From positions 806,001 through 870,000 of the forward strand of contig NZ_CP010429.1 of the NCBI RefSeq assembly GCF_000974425.1: a DNA stretch of 64,000 bases, in the 5' to 3' direction. Shown one piece after another: positions 42,478-50,552 of this stretch (within the stretch, counting starts at the first letter, position 1; each line of letters begins with the position of its first letter). The notes beneath the pieces were generated by a model. The model ran no database searches. It was not told where the DNA came from and worked only from the letters and a program-made list of their open reading frames with translations. Source of the DNA: Spirosoma radiotolerans. Lineage in GTDB: Bacteria > Bacteroidota > Bacteroidia > Cytophagales > Spirosomataceae. The position numbers were made by a program, and so were the translations under genes.

Positions 42478-43128
42478 TTAGGTCAGTATAGTTCGAAATT
42501 GTTCGCGGCTCAATTGGAAAAGACTAACGGCGTACAATAAATAAGCAATGCAAAAGACCGACGCGAAAGCCGCCGTTAGGGGAAGAAAGCCTGACTTATA
42601 TTCGTCGCTGAAGCAATTGGACAGACTTATTAAGGTCATTGGAAGGTTAGCCTGTTGCTTTAAATAACGCCAGGCCAGTTTTTGCCTATTATCATATTCG
42701 CTACCTCCGTTGACGAAGATATAGGTCAATGCCAAGCAGGGGCTAAGAAGGAGTATAGCAAAGGCGACATTGCTCGCCGTAGGTGTCATTACCGCCAATA
42801 ATTGATAAATCAACACGCTCACAAGCAGCGTCACGACAATAGCCGGCCATCGGAAATAAGATTTCACAATGGCGAGGTGCCGGTTCTTTAGGTACTTACG
42901 GGTGCTATCTGCATAATTCCTCTGAACCGCCTGTAAACCTTTGCCTGCTCCCAGTTCAGCCCACGCCCATTTACTAGCATCGTCGAAGGAGAGGCCTGTG
43001 GCCATTTTTTGCTCGGTCAGTGTTGCATAATGATCGAGCAACTCATTCAACACATCGGTGTAGTCAATGTGAGCCAACTCGACCAAATCGTAGCGTAAAC
43101 ACTTAAGTTCAACATCCGTCAGCGCCAT
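42478..43128 (-). CDS. membrane protein of the PadR operon (216 aa)
   Basis: 216 residues with the same architecture as the next gene: a soluble start (LTDVELKCLRYDLVELAHIDY, LNELLDHYATLTEQKMATGL) and about four helices (for example WPAIVVTLLVSVLIYQLLAVM). The two proteins are probably paralogues. PadR regulators in Bacteroidota often control such pairs; the membrane activity is unknown. It starts 3 bp after the PadR stop. Confidence 0.8.
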   Translation of the reverse strand: MALTDVELKCLRYDLVELAHIDYTDVLNELLDHYATLTEQKMATGLSFDDASKWAWAELGAGKGLQAVQRNYADSTRKYLKNRHLAIVKSYFRWPAIVVTLLVSVLIYQLLAVMTPTASNVAFAILLLSPCLALTYIFVNGGSEYDNRQKLAWRYLKQQANLPMTLISLSNCFSDEYKSGFLPLTAAFASVFCIAYLLYAVSLFQLSREQFRTILT

Positions 43129-43131
43129 CTT

Positions 43132-43476
43132 TTACAAACTCGGTTTAAGGTTAAGGACCAAATTTAGATTCTCTAAGAATGCCGTCAATTCGGCGATGCG
43201 CCCGGTGGCTTCCGCGTGGCCGATTTTGGTGAGCGAATAATATTTGCGGGCTCGGCCATCTACTACCTGCGTTTCGGTTGTAAGCAAACCGTCCGCTTCA
43301 AGTTTGTGTAAAGCGGGATATAGGGCACCCTCCGTAATGGCCATCTCACCGGCCGTCAGTTCTTTTACTTTTTGCGTAATCTCATAGCCGTACATCTTTT
43401 CGCGGTCTTCGAGTAACCGCAAAATTATCACCGAGAGGCTACCTTTTAATAAAGAGGAAGTATTGGAAGCGTTCAT
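43132..43476 (-). CDS. PadR family transcriptional regulator
   Basis: 114 residues. Winged helix-turn-helix of the PadR family: GSLSVIILRLLEDREKMYGYEITQKV, then AITEGALYPALHKLEADGLL and the beta-wing RKYYSLTKIGHAE. The C-terminal helix dimerises. It should repress its own operon, which adds two membrane proteins. A 7-bp inverted repeat with 7-bp spacing lies in its promoter. Confidence 0.93.
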   Translation of the reverse strand: MNASNTSSLLKGSLSVIILRLLEDREKMYGYEITQKVKELTAGEMAITEGALYPALHKLEADGLLTTETQVVDGRARKYYSLTKIGHAEATGRIAELTAFLENLNLVLNLKPSL

Positions 43477-43480
43477 GGCT

Positions 43481-43488
43481 CAAACGTA
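43481..43488 (-). promoter_or_regulatory. -7 box 4 nt before the padR ATG
   Basis: TACGTTTG on the minus strand, four nucleotides (AGCC), then the ATG. A leaderless transcript is predicted. Confidence 0.6.
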
Positions 43489-43502
43489 CAAAAGAATTCT
43501 AT

Positions 43503-43523
43503 ATACCTACATATCTTAGGTAT
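43503..43523. promoter_or_regulatory. candidate PadR operator
   Basis: ATACCTA (43503-43509) and TAGGTAT (43517-43523) are exact inverted copies separated by 7 nt. They overlap the place where the -33 element of the padR promoter should be, so a bound repressor would block RNA polymerase. Confidence 0.6.
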
Positions 43524-43701
43524 GGGAATTTTGCGTTTTGAACTAGTTTCCATAGGCAACCAGAACAGTTTCAGGCGTCGTATAATACAGTTGAAACCCC
43601 TTGCTCCGCATAAATGAAAACCGGTTCACTCGCTTATAGGCTAGTAAACCGGCCTGAACTGATGACAATACACGCGAGTGCGGAAACGGTTCTGACTGCG
43701 T

Positions 43702-44757
43702 TTATACATCAGCCTGAATCTTAAGCCCGATATCGCCACTCAGTAGCTCCTGAGAAAAAACTGAGTCGTGAACCACCTGAGAGCGATCTTTGATCAGTTT
43801 TGATTTCTGAAAAAAGACCTGAGCAACCTCATCATGGTTTAGCTTCTCAAAATGCTGCCCCAGACGAGTTAGCAGCATCGTCGTCTCTTCAAGCCCTTGC
43901 ATCGCCTGCCAGAGGATGGCTTCTACATTTGTCGTAACTTCCGATAAAAGCGCGCTAATCGTATACGCATGCCCGGTATGGCAGCGGAACCGGATAATGT
44001 TGCCTTCTTTGAGTTGTGTAAGGGCTCCATGACATTCAGGACAGGTAAAAGGCGTTAACTCGCCCATGTCAATAATACCCATTTCAAAGGCGTTGTCCTT
44101 ACCAGCGATAACAATCTCCATTTCCAGAAGCTTGAGCTCTCTCTTGGTCAATTTGATTGTCGGCCTGGTGGGTTCAGCCGTTAGTTGTGCTAGCAAGGCC
44201 GCCATCTGGCTCGCCGGAAGGGAGTGGTCAACCTCTACCTGCTCCTGCACATTGAGCGGCATTTGTGGAAATAAGGCGTCTTCTGGCTGCTGAATCATCG
44301 TTAAACCACCAAGGCGTTTGACAGACCAAAGGCCAGACGTACCGTCATCCAGAACCCCAGACAAGACAATGCCAATCACGCGGGAACCATAGGTATAGGC
44401 CGCTGAGCGAAACAGCGCATCGACAGAGGGTCGGAATCTGTTCTCTTTCGGCCCTCGCTTTACACCTATTTTACCGTCCTCCACCAGCAGGTGATGATCC
44501 GGAGAAGCTACGTAAATTTTCCCCGGTTCGATAAGCTCACCATCCTTTGCGATAGTCGCCGGTAGGGGACCTAACCGATTGAGAATTTGGTGTAGATTAC
44601 TAACAGAGTAAGGGGGAATATGCTGGACAATCAAAATAGCTGCTGGAAAATTTGGTGGTAAAGCCGCTACAATCTCCATTAAGGCGGGTAGGCCTCCAGC
44701 TGAAGAGCCAATAATAACAATATCGCGCTTAACTGTTTTTTGGGTTGATTTTTCCAT
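43702..44757 (-). CDS. stand-alone CheB-type methylesterase with zinc ribbon
   Basis: 351 residues. The CheB catalytic domain is complete: [16 protein letters not shown] with the nucleophilic Ser at about residue 19, VQHIPP with the His, and GVLDDGTSG with the Asp. There is no receiver domain. After the catalytic part comes a zinc-ribbon-like segment (CPECH ... CHTGH, about residues 239-263) and a helical tail. It would remove methyl groups from chemoreceptors or a related protein, but no chemotaxis genes are near. Confidence 0.9.
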   Translation of the reverse strand: MEKSTQKTVKRDIVIIGSSAGGLPALMEIVAALPPNFPAAILIVQHIPPYSVSNLHQILNRLGPLPATIAKDGELIEPGKIYVASPDHHLLVEDGKIGVKRGPKENRFRPSVDALFRSAAYTYGSRVIGIVLSGVLDDGTSGLWSVKRLGGLTMIQQPEDALFPQMPLNVQEQVEVDHSLPASQMAALLAQLTAEPTRPTIKLTKRELKLLEMEIVIAGKDNAFEMGIIDMGELTPFTCPECHGALTQLKEGNIIRFRCHTGHAYTISALLSEVTTNVEAILWQAMQGLEETTMLLTRLGQHFEKLNHDEVAQVFFQKSKLIKDRSQVVHDSVFSQELLSGDIGLKIQADV

Positions 44758-44862
44758 GCGAGTTGTCTTCTACTTACGTATATACTCCTCCTGTTCAACC
44801 GTATTGCTATCAAATAGTTTTCACGCCACTTCTTTCGGCGCAAAATCTGACCTATAGCTGTG

Positions 44863-45729
44863 TCAGCGCTGGGCCTTACGCAGAACGCTGCCGATGAGGC
44901 TGCCGGCAAATGTCAGTCCAATAGACCCATAGAGACTGAACGTTTCTACTTCCCGATGCGTACTGAGCGGGTCTGGTCCTACCACCACATAATACCCAAC
45001 CAGAATCGTGAAGGCTTGCAGAATCGCCAAAGCCCACCCTTTTCGGGGCTCAAGAAACCCGATACCAACGGCTGATGAGGCAGCCCATAAGTAAGGCCAG
45101 TGGATAACCGGGCTTATTTTGATGAGATACAGCAGAAGTAGACTCGCCAATACTGTTAGACCCGCATTGAGAAAAAAACGCCGGTCAAAAAAGCCGGTTT
45201 GTTCAGCTGGTGCGGCCAATGGCCTGTCTTTTACCAATTGTTCAATCTGAGTAGCTTTGGCCAGATCCTGCTCGGCCTGCTCGGTTTGGTGAAGTTGCTG
45301 ACGCACCAAACCACGCCAGTGGTACGGCTCGGCCATATCGCCATGGGTATGAAAAATCGCTTTATCGAAATCCTGAAACGCCGTCGGGTAGTCCTGCTGT
45401 TGGTAGTGAATCTGTCCGCTCTCCAGATGGAGTTCGGCAATGCTGTCATCGTAGCTCTTTCCCTGGTTTAGATCAGCCATTGCCGCCTGCTGGTCGCCCA
45501 GATCCCGATAAATCCGGGCGCGATACAAGTATGCCACCGCCGATGTAGGCCGTGTGGTAATGGCATTATTGAAGTAAGTCAACGATTTGGCAAGCTGCCC
45601 TGTTTCGTAGAGGGTGATGCCTTCCCGCAACTGTTCGGCCTCTTTCTGGGCATTTGTCCGTTGATCGGCATAATAGCGCAGGTAAATTAGATAACCGACA
45701 AAAGCAGACACTAAGGTGAATTCAAGCAT
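44863..45729 (-). CDS. TPR membrane protein
   Basis: 288 residues. One N-terminal helix (LEFTLVSAFVGYLIYLRYY) is followed by three to four TPR units (GITLYETGQLAKSLTYFNNAI, AVAYLYRARIYRDLGDQQAAM, PYHWRGLVRQQLHQTEQAEQD) and then three more hydrophobic helices (from about residue 188). The end is AQR. It is likely an inner-membrane scaffold of unknown partner. It is divergent from the MsbA-like exporter gene. Confidence 0.75.
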   Translation of the reverse strand: MLEFTLVSAFVGYLIYLRYYADQRTNAQKEAEQLREGITLYETGQLAKSLTYFNNAITTRPTSAVAYLYRARIYRDLGDQQAAMADLNQGKSYDDSIAELHLESGQIHYQQQDYPTAFQDFDKAIFHTHGDMAEPYHWRGLVRQQLHQTEQAEQDLAKATQIEQLVKDRPLAAPAEQTGFFDRRFFLNAGLTVLASLLLLYLIKISPVIHWPYLWAASSAVGIGFLEPRKGWALAILQAFTILVGYYVVVGPDPLSTHREVETFSLYGSIGLTFAGSLIGSVLRKAQR

Positions 45730-45926
45730 AAGTCATCAGTATTGTACGATCTGTCAGGCAGATGGCAGTTGAATGTTTTATCTACAACATCCCTAAGGGT
45801 ATAAGAGTCCCTAAAAATGCCTATTTAATGTACCAAACCTATGCATGAACCCTCAATTTCACCAACGAGGTTTTCGGGAGCAAAATCATAGGCCTTCAGA
45901 TCAATCAGATAAACCCCGGTTCGGAT

Positions 45927-45934
45927 TACCTTTG
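45927..45934 (+). promoter_or_regulatory. -7 box of the MsbA-like exporter gene
   Basis: TACCTTTG matches TAnnTTTG and ends 8 nt before the ATG, so the leader would be only a few nucleotides. No -33 TTG at the usual distance. Confidence 0.5.
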
Positions 45935-45942
45935 CAGGAAGA

Positions 45943-47775
45943 ATGAAAACATACCTTCGATTACTCTCGTTTGCCAAACCACTGGGCCGCTTCCTGACGC
46001 CGTTCGTTTTAACGTCGTTGTTGTCCAGTGTCTTTGGCGTGTTAAATTTCACCCTGCTCATACCCCTACTCAGCATTTTATTCGACAAGGTCGATGCCAA
46101 AGAAATGCAGGCGTTCCTGAGCCAACCCGCTCCATCCATCACAACGGGACCCAGCGATTTTTTTCGCTATTATTTTGCTCAGGTGTTTCAGGAATATGGC
46201 AAAGTAGGAGCTCTGCAATTTGTTTGCTTTGTTATTATCCTGTCGGTGTTGCTCAATAATTTGTTTAAGTATCTTTCCGTCAGGCAATTAGAGTCGTTCA
46301 AGGCGCGTATGGTCGCAACGCTTCGCGAAGCGGTCTTTGCCCAAACGCTGCAACTTCATCTGGGCTTCTTCTCGAATGAGCGGAAGGGAAACCTCATTTC
46401 GCGGACAACGACCGATGTGCAGGAAGTAGAAAACTCCATTGCCAATACGCTGTCGGCCGCATCGAAAGAGGTGTTCCTGCTAATTGGCTACATCGTGGCC
46501 CTGCTCAGCATATCGGTCAAGCTGACCTTATTTGCCATTATTGTCATTCCCATTTCGGGCGGTTTCATTGCCACGCTTGTCCGGCGGATGAAGCGTGACG
46601 CGCAGGAAGGCCAGCAGCGATTGAGTGGTCTGGTCAGTCTGCTGGATGAGACATTCGGCGGCATGCGCGTGGTGAAAGGATTTGTGGCGGAGGGCTTTAT
46701 TCTGGACAAATTTCGGCGCGAAAACGAAGGCTACCGAAACGCCATTCGGTCGCTGGCGAACCGGCGCGAATTGGCCTCTCCATTTTCGGAGGTCATGGGC
46801 GTCGTGGTTGTCGCTGGTATCTTGTTTTACGGCGGTTCGCTTGTCCTGAGCGGACAGTCCGATTTAACGGCGGCCCAGTTCATTGCGTACATCGCCATTT
46901 TCTCGCAGGTAACCCGCCCTGCCAAAGACATCTCGAATGCTTTTAGTGGATCGCAGCGAGGATTGGCTTCGGGCGAGCGTGTGCTGGAGTTGATCGATAC
47001 CACTCCCATCGTTCAGGACAAACCCAATGCTGTTGCCTTGACCGGATTCCGGGATAAAATTTCGGTGCAGCACGTGTCATTCGCCTACAACGCCGATACA
47101 CCCGTTCTGCGCGACATTGATTTCGATCTTCAGAAAGGAAAAACCATTGCCCTCGTTGGCTCATCGGGTGGGGGGAAATCCACGATTGCCGACCTCATTC
47201 CCCGATTTTATGACCCTACTGCCGGTAGTATTCTCATCGACGGCGTCGACCTGCGCGATTGTACAATGGCTTCCCTGCGGGGGCTCATGGGCATTGTGAC
47301 GCAGGAAAGTATCCTGTTCAATGACACAATCTTCAATAACATTGCCTTTGGTAGCGCGGCCACTGAAGCCCAAGTAATGGAAGCTGCCCGCATTGCCAAC
47401 GCCCACGAGTTCATTGTGGCTCAGAGCGATGGCTACCAAACGATCATCGGCGACCGGGGGGGCAAGCTATCGGGCGGACAACGGCAGCGCATCAGCATTG
47501 CCCGGGCTATCCTGAAAAATCCACCGATTCTGATTCTCGACGAAGCCACTTCGGCTTTGGATACCGAGTCTGAAAAATTAGTACAGGAAGCTTTAACGCG
47601 CCTGATGGCCAACCGGACAACCTTGGTCATTGCGCACCGGCTCAGCACCATTCAGCACGCCGATGAGATTCTGGTGGTGAATCAGGGCCGTATTGTGGAG
47701 CGGGGGCGTCACGACGAACTCCTGACCCTGGACGAAGGATTCTATCGGCGGTTAAGTACAATGCAGAGCGTTTAA
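45943..47775 (+). CDS. MsbA-like ABC exporter (fused permease and ATPase)
   Basis: 610 residues. Six membrane helices in the first 330 residues, then the ATPase: Walker A GSSGGGKS at about 406-413, signature LSGGQ at about 509-513 and Walker B ILILDE with Asp near 533, followed by the His of VIAHRLSTI. The layout is that of homodimeric lipid A or drug exporters. In this window, with lipid A genes present, flipping of lipid A across the inner membrane is a likely job, but multidrug export cannot be excluded. Confidence 0.92.
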   Translation: MKTYLRLLSFAKPLGRFLTPFVLTSLLSSVFGVLNFTLLIPLLSILFDKVDAKEMQAFLSQPAPSITTGPSDFFRYYFAQVFQEYGKVGALQFVCFVIILSVLLNNLFKYLSVRQLESFKARMVATLREAVFAQTLQLHLGFFSNERKGNLISRTTTDVQEVENSIANTLSAASKEVFLLIGYIVALLSISVKLTLFAIIVIPISGGFIATLVRRMKRDAQEGQQRLSGLVSLLDETFGGMRVVKGFVAEGFILDKFRRENEGYRNAIRSLANRRELASPFSEVMGVVVVAGILFYGGSLVLSGQSDLTAAQFIAYIAIFSQVTRPAKDISNAFSGSQRGLASGERVLELIDTTPIVQDKPNAVALTGFRDKISVQHVSFAYNADTPVLRDIDFDLQKGKTIALVGSSGGGKSTIADLIPRFYDPTAGSILIDGVDLRDCTMASLRGLMGIVTQESILFNDTIFNNIAFGSAATEAQVMEAARIANAHEFIVAQSDGYQTIIGDRGGKLSGGQRQRISIARAILKNPPILILDEATSALDTESEKLVQEALTRLMANRTTLVIAHRLSTIQHADEILVVNQGRIVERGRHDELLTLDEGFYRRLSTMQSV

Positions 47776-47793
47776 GCGGTAATTATCTCATCA

Positions 47794-48687
47794 TTACTTA
47801 CTGACGACAATCGTCCAGTCTGGCCCGCTGAATACCTTATATTTGTCCGAAAAATTACCCTGGTTTACTGCAATGGAGAAATTCAGCAGGCTGTTGATAT
47901 AGCCAACATCGTCGCCAGTAGGGGCTTCCCCAAAGGTGTTGACCAGCAGAACACGCCTGTCGTAGCGAATATCGTTTTTATGGAAAACCTGAACGTGTAG
48001 GGTTTCGCCATGCTTAACGCCTAACTGGTCGATCATAGCTTTAGGGATATTGCTCCAGACATTGCCGTACTGAACGTCGAGAACAGGGATGTTTCCTTTC
48101 ACCACTCCTTTCTCATTGACCGCTTTCTGGTAAGGAAGGCGAACAACGTCGGCGGCTAACGTGGGGCCTACCTGTGCAAACGTAATGGTTTTGGAAGCCA
48201 GACGAGCGGCTGTATACGCATAGACATCGCGACCATGAAACGTATACGATGCGCCTGAATTTTTGAGCCGGTTAATGGCTTCATCAATCTGTCGGATTTC
48301 CTGAATGCCGAGGTGTTCGGCAATCAATGTGAGTGTGCCGTTATCGGGGGTGACGATGTAGTGCCCAGATTTCGTGAGCAGTACAACTGAACGCCGTTCG
48401 GTACCTACGCCGGGATCGCATACAGACACAAATATAGTACCTTTCGGATAATAGGGTACAGTTTGGTGGAGTCGATAGGCAGCTTCCCAGATGTTGTAGG
48501 GCGGAATCTCATGGGTAAGGTCCAGCAGCGTGAGACTTGGCGATACGCCCACCGCCACTCCTTTCATCGCCGATACTGCTCCGTCTTTCAGGCCAAAGTC
48601 AGACTGAAAAACCACGATGCCATTTTGCGCGCTGACCAGCGGCAGAACGAACAAGACAAAAAGAATCGAACTGTAAAGAGACCGCAT
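47794..48687 (-). CDS. SAM hydroxide adenosyltransferase (DUF62 family) with signal peptide
   Basis: 297 residues. A clear signal peptide (SSILFVLFVLPLVSA, cleavage about residue 20) leads into the family start IVVFQSDFGLKDGAVSAMKG. The catalytic triad is recognisable: Asp and Arg 7 residues apart in CDPGVGTERR, and His in TFHGRD. Such enzymes hydrolyse S-adenosylmethionine to adenosine and methionine. Most members are cytoplasmic, so an exported version is unusual, since SAM is not normally found in the periplasm. Same strand as the rhodopsin gene, 74 bp downstream. Confidence 0.9.
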   Translation of the reverse strand: MRSLYSSILFVLFVLPLVSAQNGIVVFQSDFGLKDGAVSAMKGVAVGVSPSLTLLDLTHEIPPYNIWEAAYRLHQTVPYYPKGTIFVSVCDPGVGTERRSVVLLTKSGHYIVTPDNGTLTLIAEHLGIQEIRQIDEAINRLKNSGASYTFHGRDVYAYTAARLASKTITFAQVGPTLAADVVRLPYQKAVNEKGVVKGNIPVLDVQYGNVWSNIPKAMIDQLGVKHGETLHVQVFHKNDIRYDRRVLLVNTFGEAPTGDDVGYINSLLNFSIAVNQGNFSDKYKVFSGPDWTIVVSK

Positions 48688-48761
48688 ACGAGAATCGGGT
48701 TATGGATTGAACATAAGGCCGCTTTAACTTTCCTGACGGATAAACTGGAAGGCTAAATACT

Positions 48762-49568
48762 TCATTCGTTTGTGGGGTTGACAGTCAGGGGCGCGAAGGA
48801 AATGATCAGGCCTATCCCGATTTTAGTACTAACATCGGCAATCGTGTAGGCTATATGAATCCAATTAAAGTCAATAGCAGTGCATGTCAGAAAGTAGCCA
48901 AGGGGATAAATAACCCCCAAAATACCAAGTGCGTAGGCAATCTGCCGATATTTAAAAGACAAATCAGGCTGTGCCTGGCTGATAAGCTGCTTCCAGAGCT
49001 TGACTAAGGTGTGCAGAACAACACCATACCCAAGCATGGCAATGGCTCCCCACACCAATTTGGGACCGACCTGGATTTCGTTATCAAAAGCGAGTTGTTG
49101 ATGGCCAATATAGCTCGTTAATACCATAAAGAAACTGCCTGCTACCAATCGGGTCAGTATCTGTGTACGAATAGCTGGCTGAAGTTTGGTCACTAAAGCC
49201 ACCTGAATCAATAGCAGTGGAATGGTGATTGCCCAATCCATATAGCGAAATTGGCCAATGGCGTTGTATGACTCGCGTATGAGTACCTGCCTGTCGCTAG
49301 GATTGGCTACCGTTACCAGGTCGGCCAGCAGATCGTGGTAATAGCCTTGAATTCGGTAATAAGAGAGACCGGAGATGGCCGCCACAATAGCAGTCAGAAG
49401 AGGGGCTAGATTCTGGGCCTGGTGTAACGGTATACCTGGGCGTGAGGCCAGCGCAAAAATGAATGTACCCAGAAAACTATACGTAGCCACGATCAGCAGA
49501 AAGTACGTGACTAACGGAAAAACACCAACGACGCCCGCCGTTGGAACAAAAGAATCAGCTATTTCCAT
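48762..49568 (-). CDS. microbial rhodopsin with Asp-Thr-Gln motif
   Basis: 268 residues from the ATG at 49568; an upstream TTG at 49622 keeps the frame open but adds nothing family-like. Seven helices. Helix C reads RYMDWAITIPLLLIQ: Arg108, Asp111, Thr115 and Gln122 stand at bacteriorhodopsin positions 82, 85, 89 and 96. Helix G reads ADVSTK, with Asp245 and the retinal lysine Lys249 (positions 212 and 216). Helix E reads LVWGAI, putting Gly174 at position 138. Helix F has Gly218 at position 182 and Tyr221-Pro222. It should bind retinal. Whether it pumps protons, another ion, or senses light is open. No retinal-synthesis gene is near. Confidence 0.88.
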   Translation of the reverse strand: MEIADSFVPTAGVVGVFPLVTYFLLIVATYSFLGTFIFALASRPGIPLHQAQNLAPLLTAIVAAISGLSYYRIQGYYHDLLADLVTVANPSDRQVLIRESYNAIGQFRYMDWAITIPLLLIQVALVTKLQPAIRTQILTRLVAGSFFMVLTSYIGHQQLAFDNEIQVGPKLVWGAIAMLGYGVVLHTLVKLWKQLISQAQPDLSFKYRQIAYALGILGVIYPLGYFLTCTAIDFNWIHIAYTIADVSTKIGIGLIISFAPLTVNPTNE

Positions 49569-49631
49569 GAATGCAATAACGTTAGTAACCTCAAAACTAA
49601 CGCTACTGCATTCATGGCGCAATGGTAAAGC

Positions 49632-50288
49632 CTATTTTGGTGTGCCAGACATTGCTTTCATCGTTGACATTTGTTGCTTGGACTTGTCAACCAGTTGCTG
49701 AGCAAACGCTTTTAATGAACTATTCTTGCCATACTGCAAATAGGTAGTTGCCATGTCGATCGCATCCTGACGATGGTCAAGAAGAAGGTTAGAAAAATTA
49801 GAATCCAGACTACTCGTTAGTTTATCGCTTGCCCCTGTCTGTTGTAATTTCAGATTCATAGCTTCTATATTCTGGCTTTGCTGTTGCACAAAAGCCTGAT
49901 TTGGGCGAGTAGGCTTAATTTCAGTGAGTGCACTATTGAGCACATTTATATCGGCGTCTGTAGCGGCTAGCATTGTCTTCGCCATTTGCTTTAAAGACGA
50001 ATCCTTCCCATTTTGAATTTCCTGTTTCAGCAAATCCTGCGCTCCTTGGGTATGTATTTTGGCTTGGAATGCGTAATCGAAATCAGGGTCTCCGGTTGCT
50101 TGTAATTTTTTCATTTTGGCTATCATCTGCTGTAGCGGCTGTAACAGCGTTGTTTTAGCTGGATCGCTGGCTTGCGCAGTACTAGCCGTTGCCGCGCCGG
50201 TGGTTGCTTGTGCACAGGCCATGAGCGAACTACTGGAGAGCAGCGCTGCCAGCGCCCAAATGGATAAATTAGCTTGTCGCGTTTTCAT
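49632..50288 (-). CDS. DUF4142 family lipoprotein
   Basis: 218 residues with a signal peptide ending SLMACAQ (possible lipobox). The rest is helical, with the DUF4142 ferritin-like pattern: DFDYAFQAKIHTQGAQDLLKQE, LKQMAKTMLAATDADINVLNSAL, LLDHRQDAIDMATTYLQYGKN and LKAFAQQLVDKSKQQ. Such periplasmic four-helix proteins have no established role. It lies directly upstream of the rhodopsin gene on the same strand with a 64-bp gap. Confidence 0.85.
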   Translation of the reverse strand: MKTRQANLSIWALAALLSSSSLMACAQATTGAATASTAQASDPAKTTLLQPLQQMIAKMKKLQATGDPDFDYAFQAKIHTQGAQDLLKQEIQNGKDSSLKQMAKTMLAATDADINVLNSALTEIKPTRPNQAFVQQQSQNIEAMNLKLQQTGASDKLTSSLDSNFSNLLLDHRQDAIDMATTYLQYGKNSSLKAFAQQLVDKSKQQMSTMKAMSGTPK

Positions 50289-50339
50289 TGGGAGAACTTA
50301 TTTTTTAGGTGTTAAACGAAGTTTACTATAGCCTAAAGA

Positions 50340-50347
50340 CAAAAATA
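50340..50347 (-). promoter_or_regulatory. -7 box upstream of the DUF4142 gene
   Basis: TATTTTTG on the minus strand, 51 bp before the start codon. If real, it could also drive the rhodopsin and the SAM enzyme genes downstream. No good -33 element. Confidence 0.4.
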
Positions 50348-50500
50348 GAGCCAGAAGGTTTAACGGCAGGTACTTCGCTGTCAGGCAATTTGTGAGTTGG
50401 GCAGTAAACTAACACCTCTTCGACGAGAAATAGCCATTAAGTTACAGCTTTCACACGCTGGTGGAACCCCAGTGGAACAGCGCTCAATCCAGTAAAATGA

Positions 50501-50526
50501 AAATAGGGCAGTCTCCTGCCCTATTT
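50501..50526 (-). terminator. terminator of murA
   Basis: Perfect 11-bp stem AAATAGGGCAG (50501-50511) and CTGCCCTATTT (50516-50526) with a TCTC loop, then TTTTCATTTT on the minus strand, 26 bp after the murA stop. Confidence 0.8.
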
Positions 50527-50552
50527 AAAAAGAAATACACTCGTTCAACCAA

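Noticed and set aside
49569-49622. Longer rhodopsin start at a TTG (49622)
   Set aside because: It adds 18 residues (with two Cys/Ser-rich positions) before the first helix that do not look like a family N-terminus; the ATG at 49568 is preferred.
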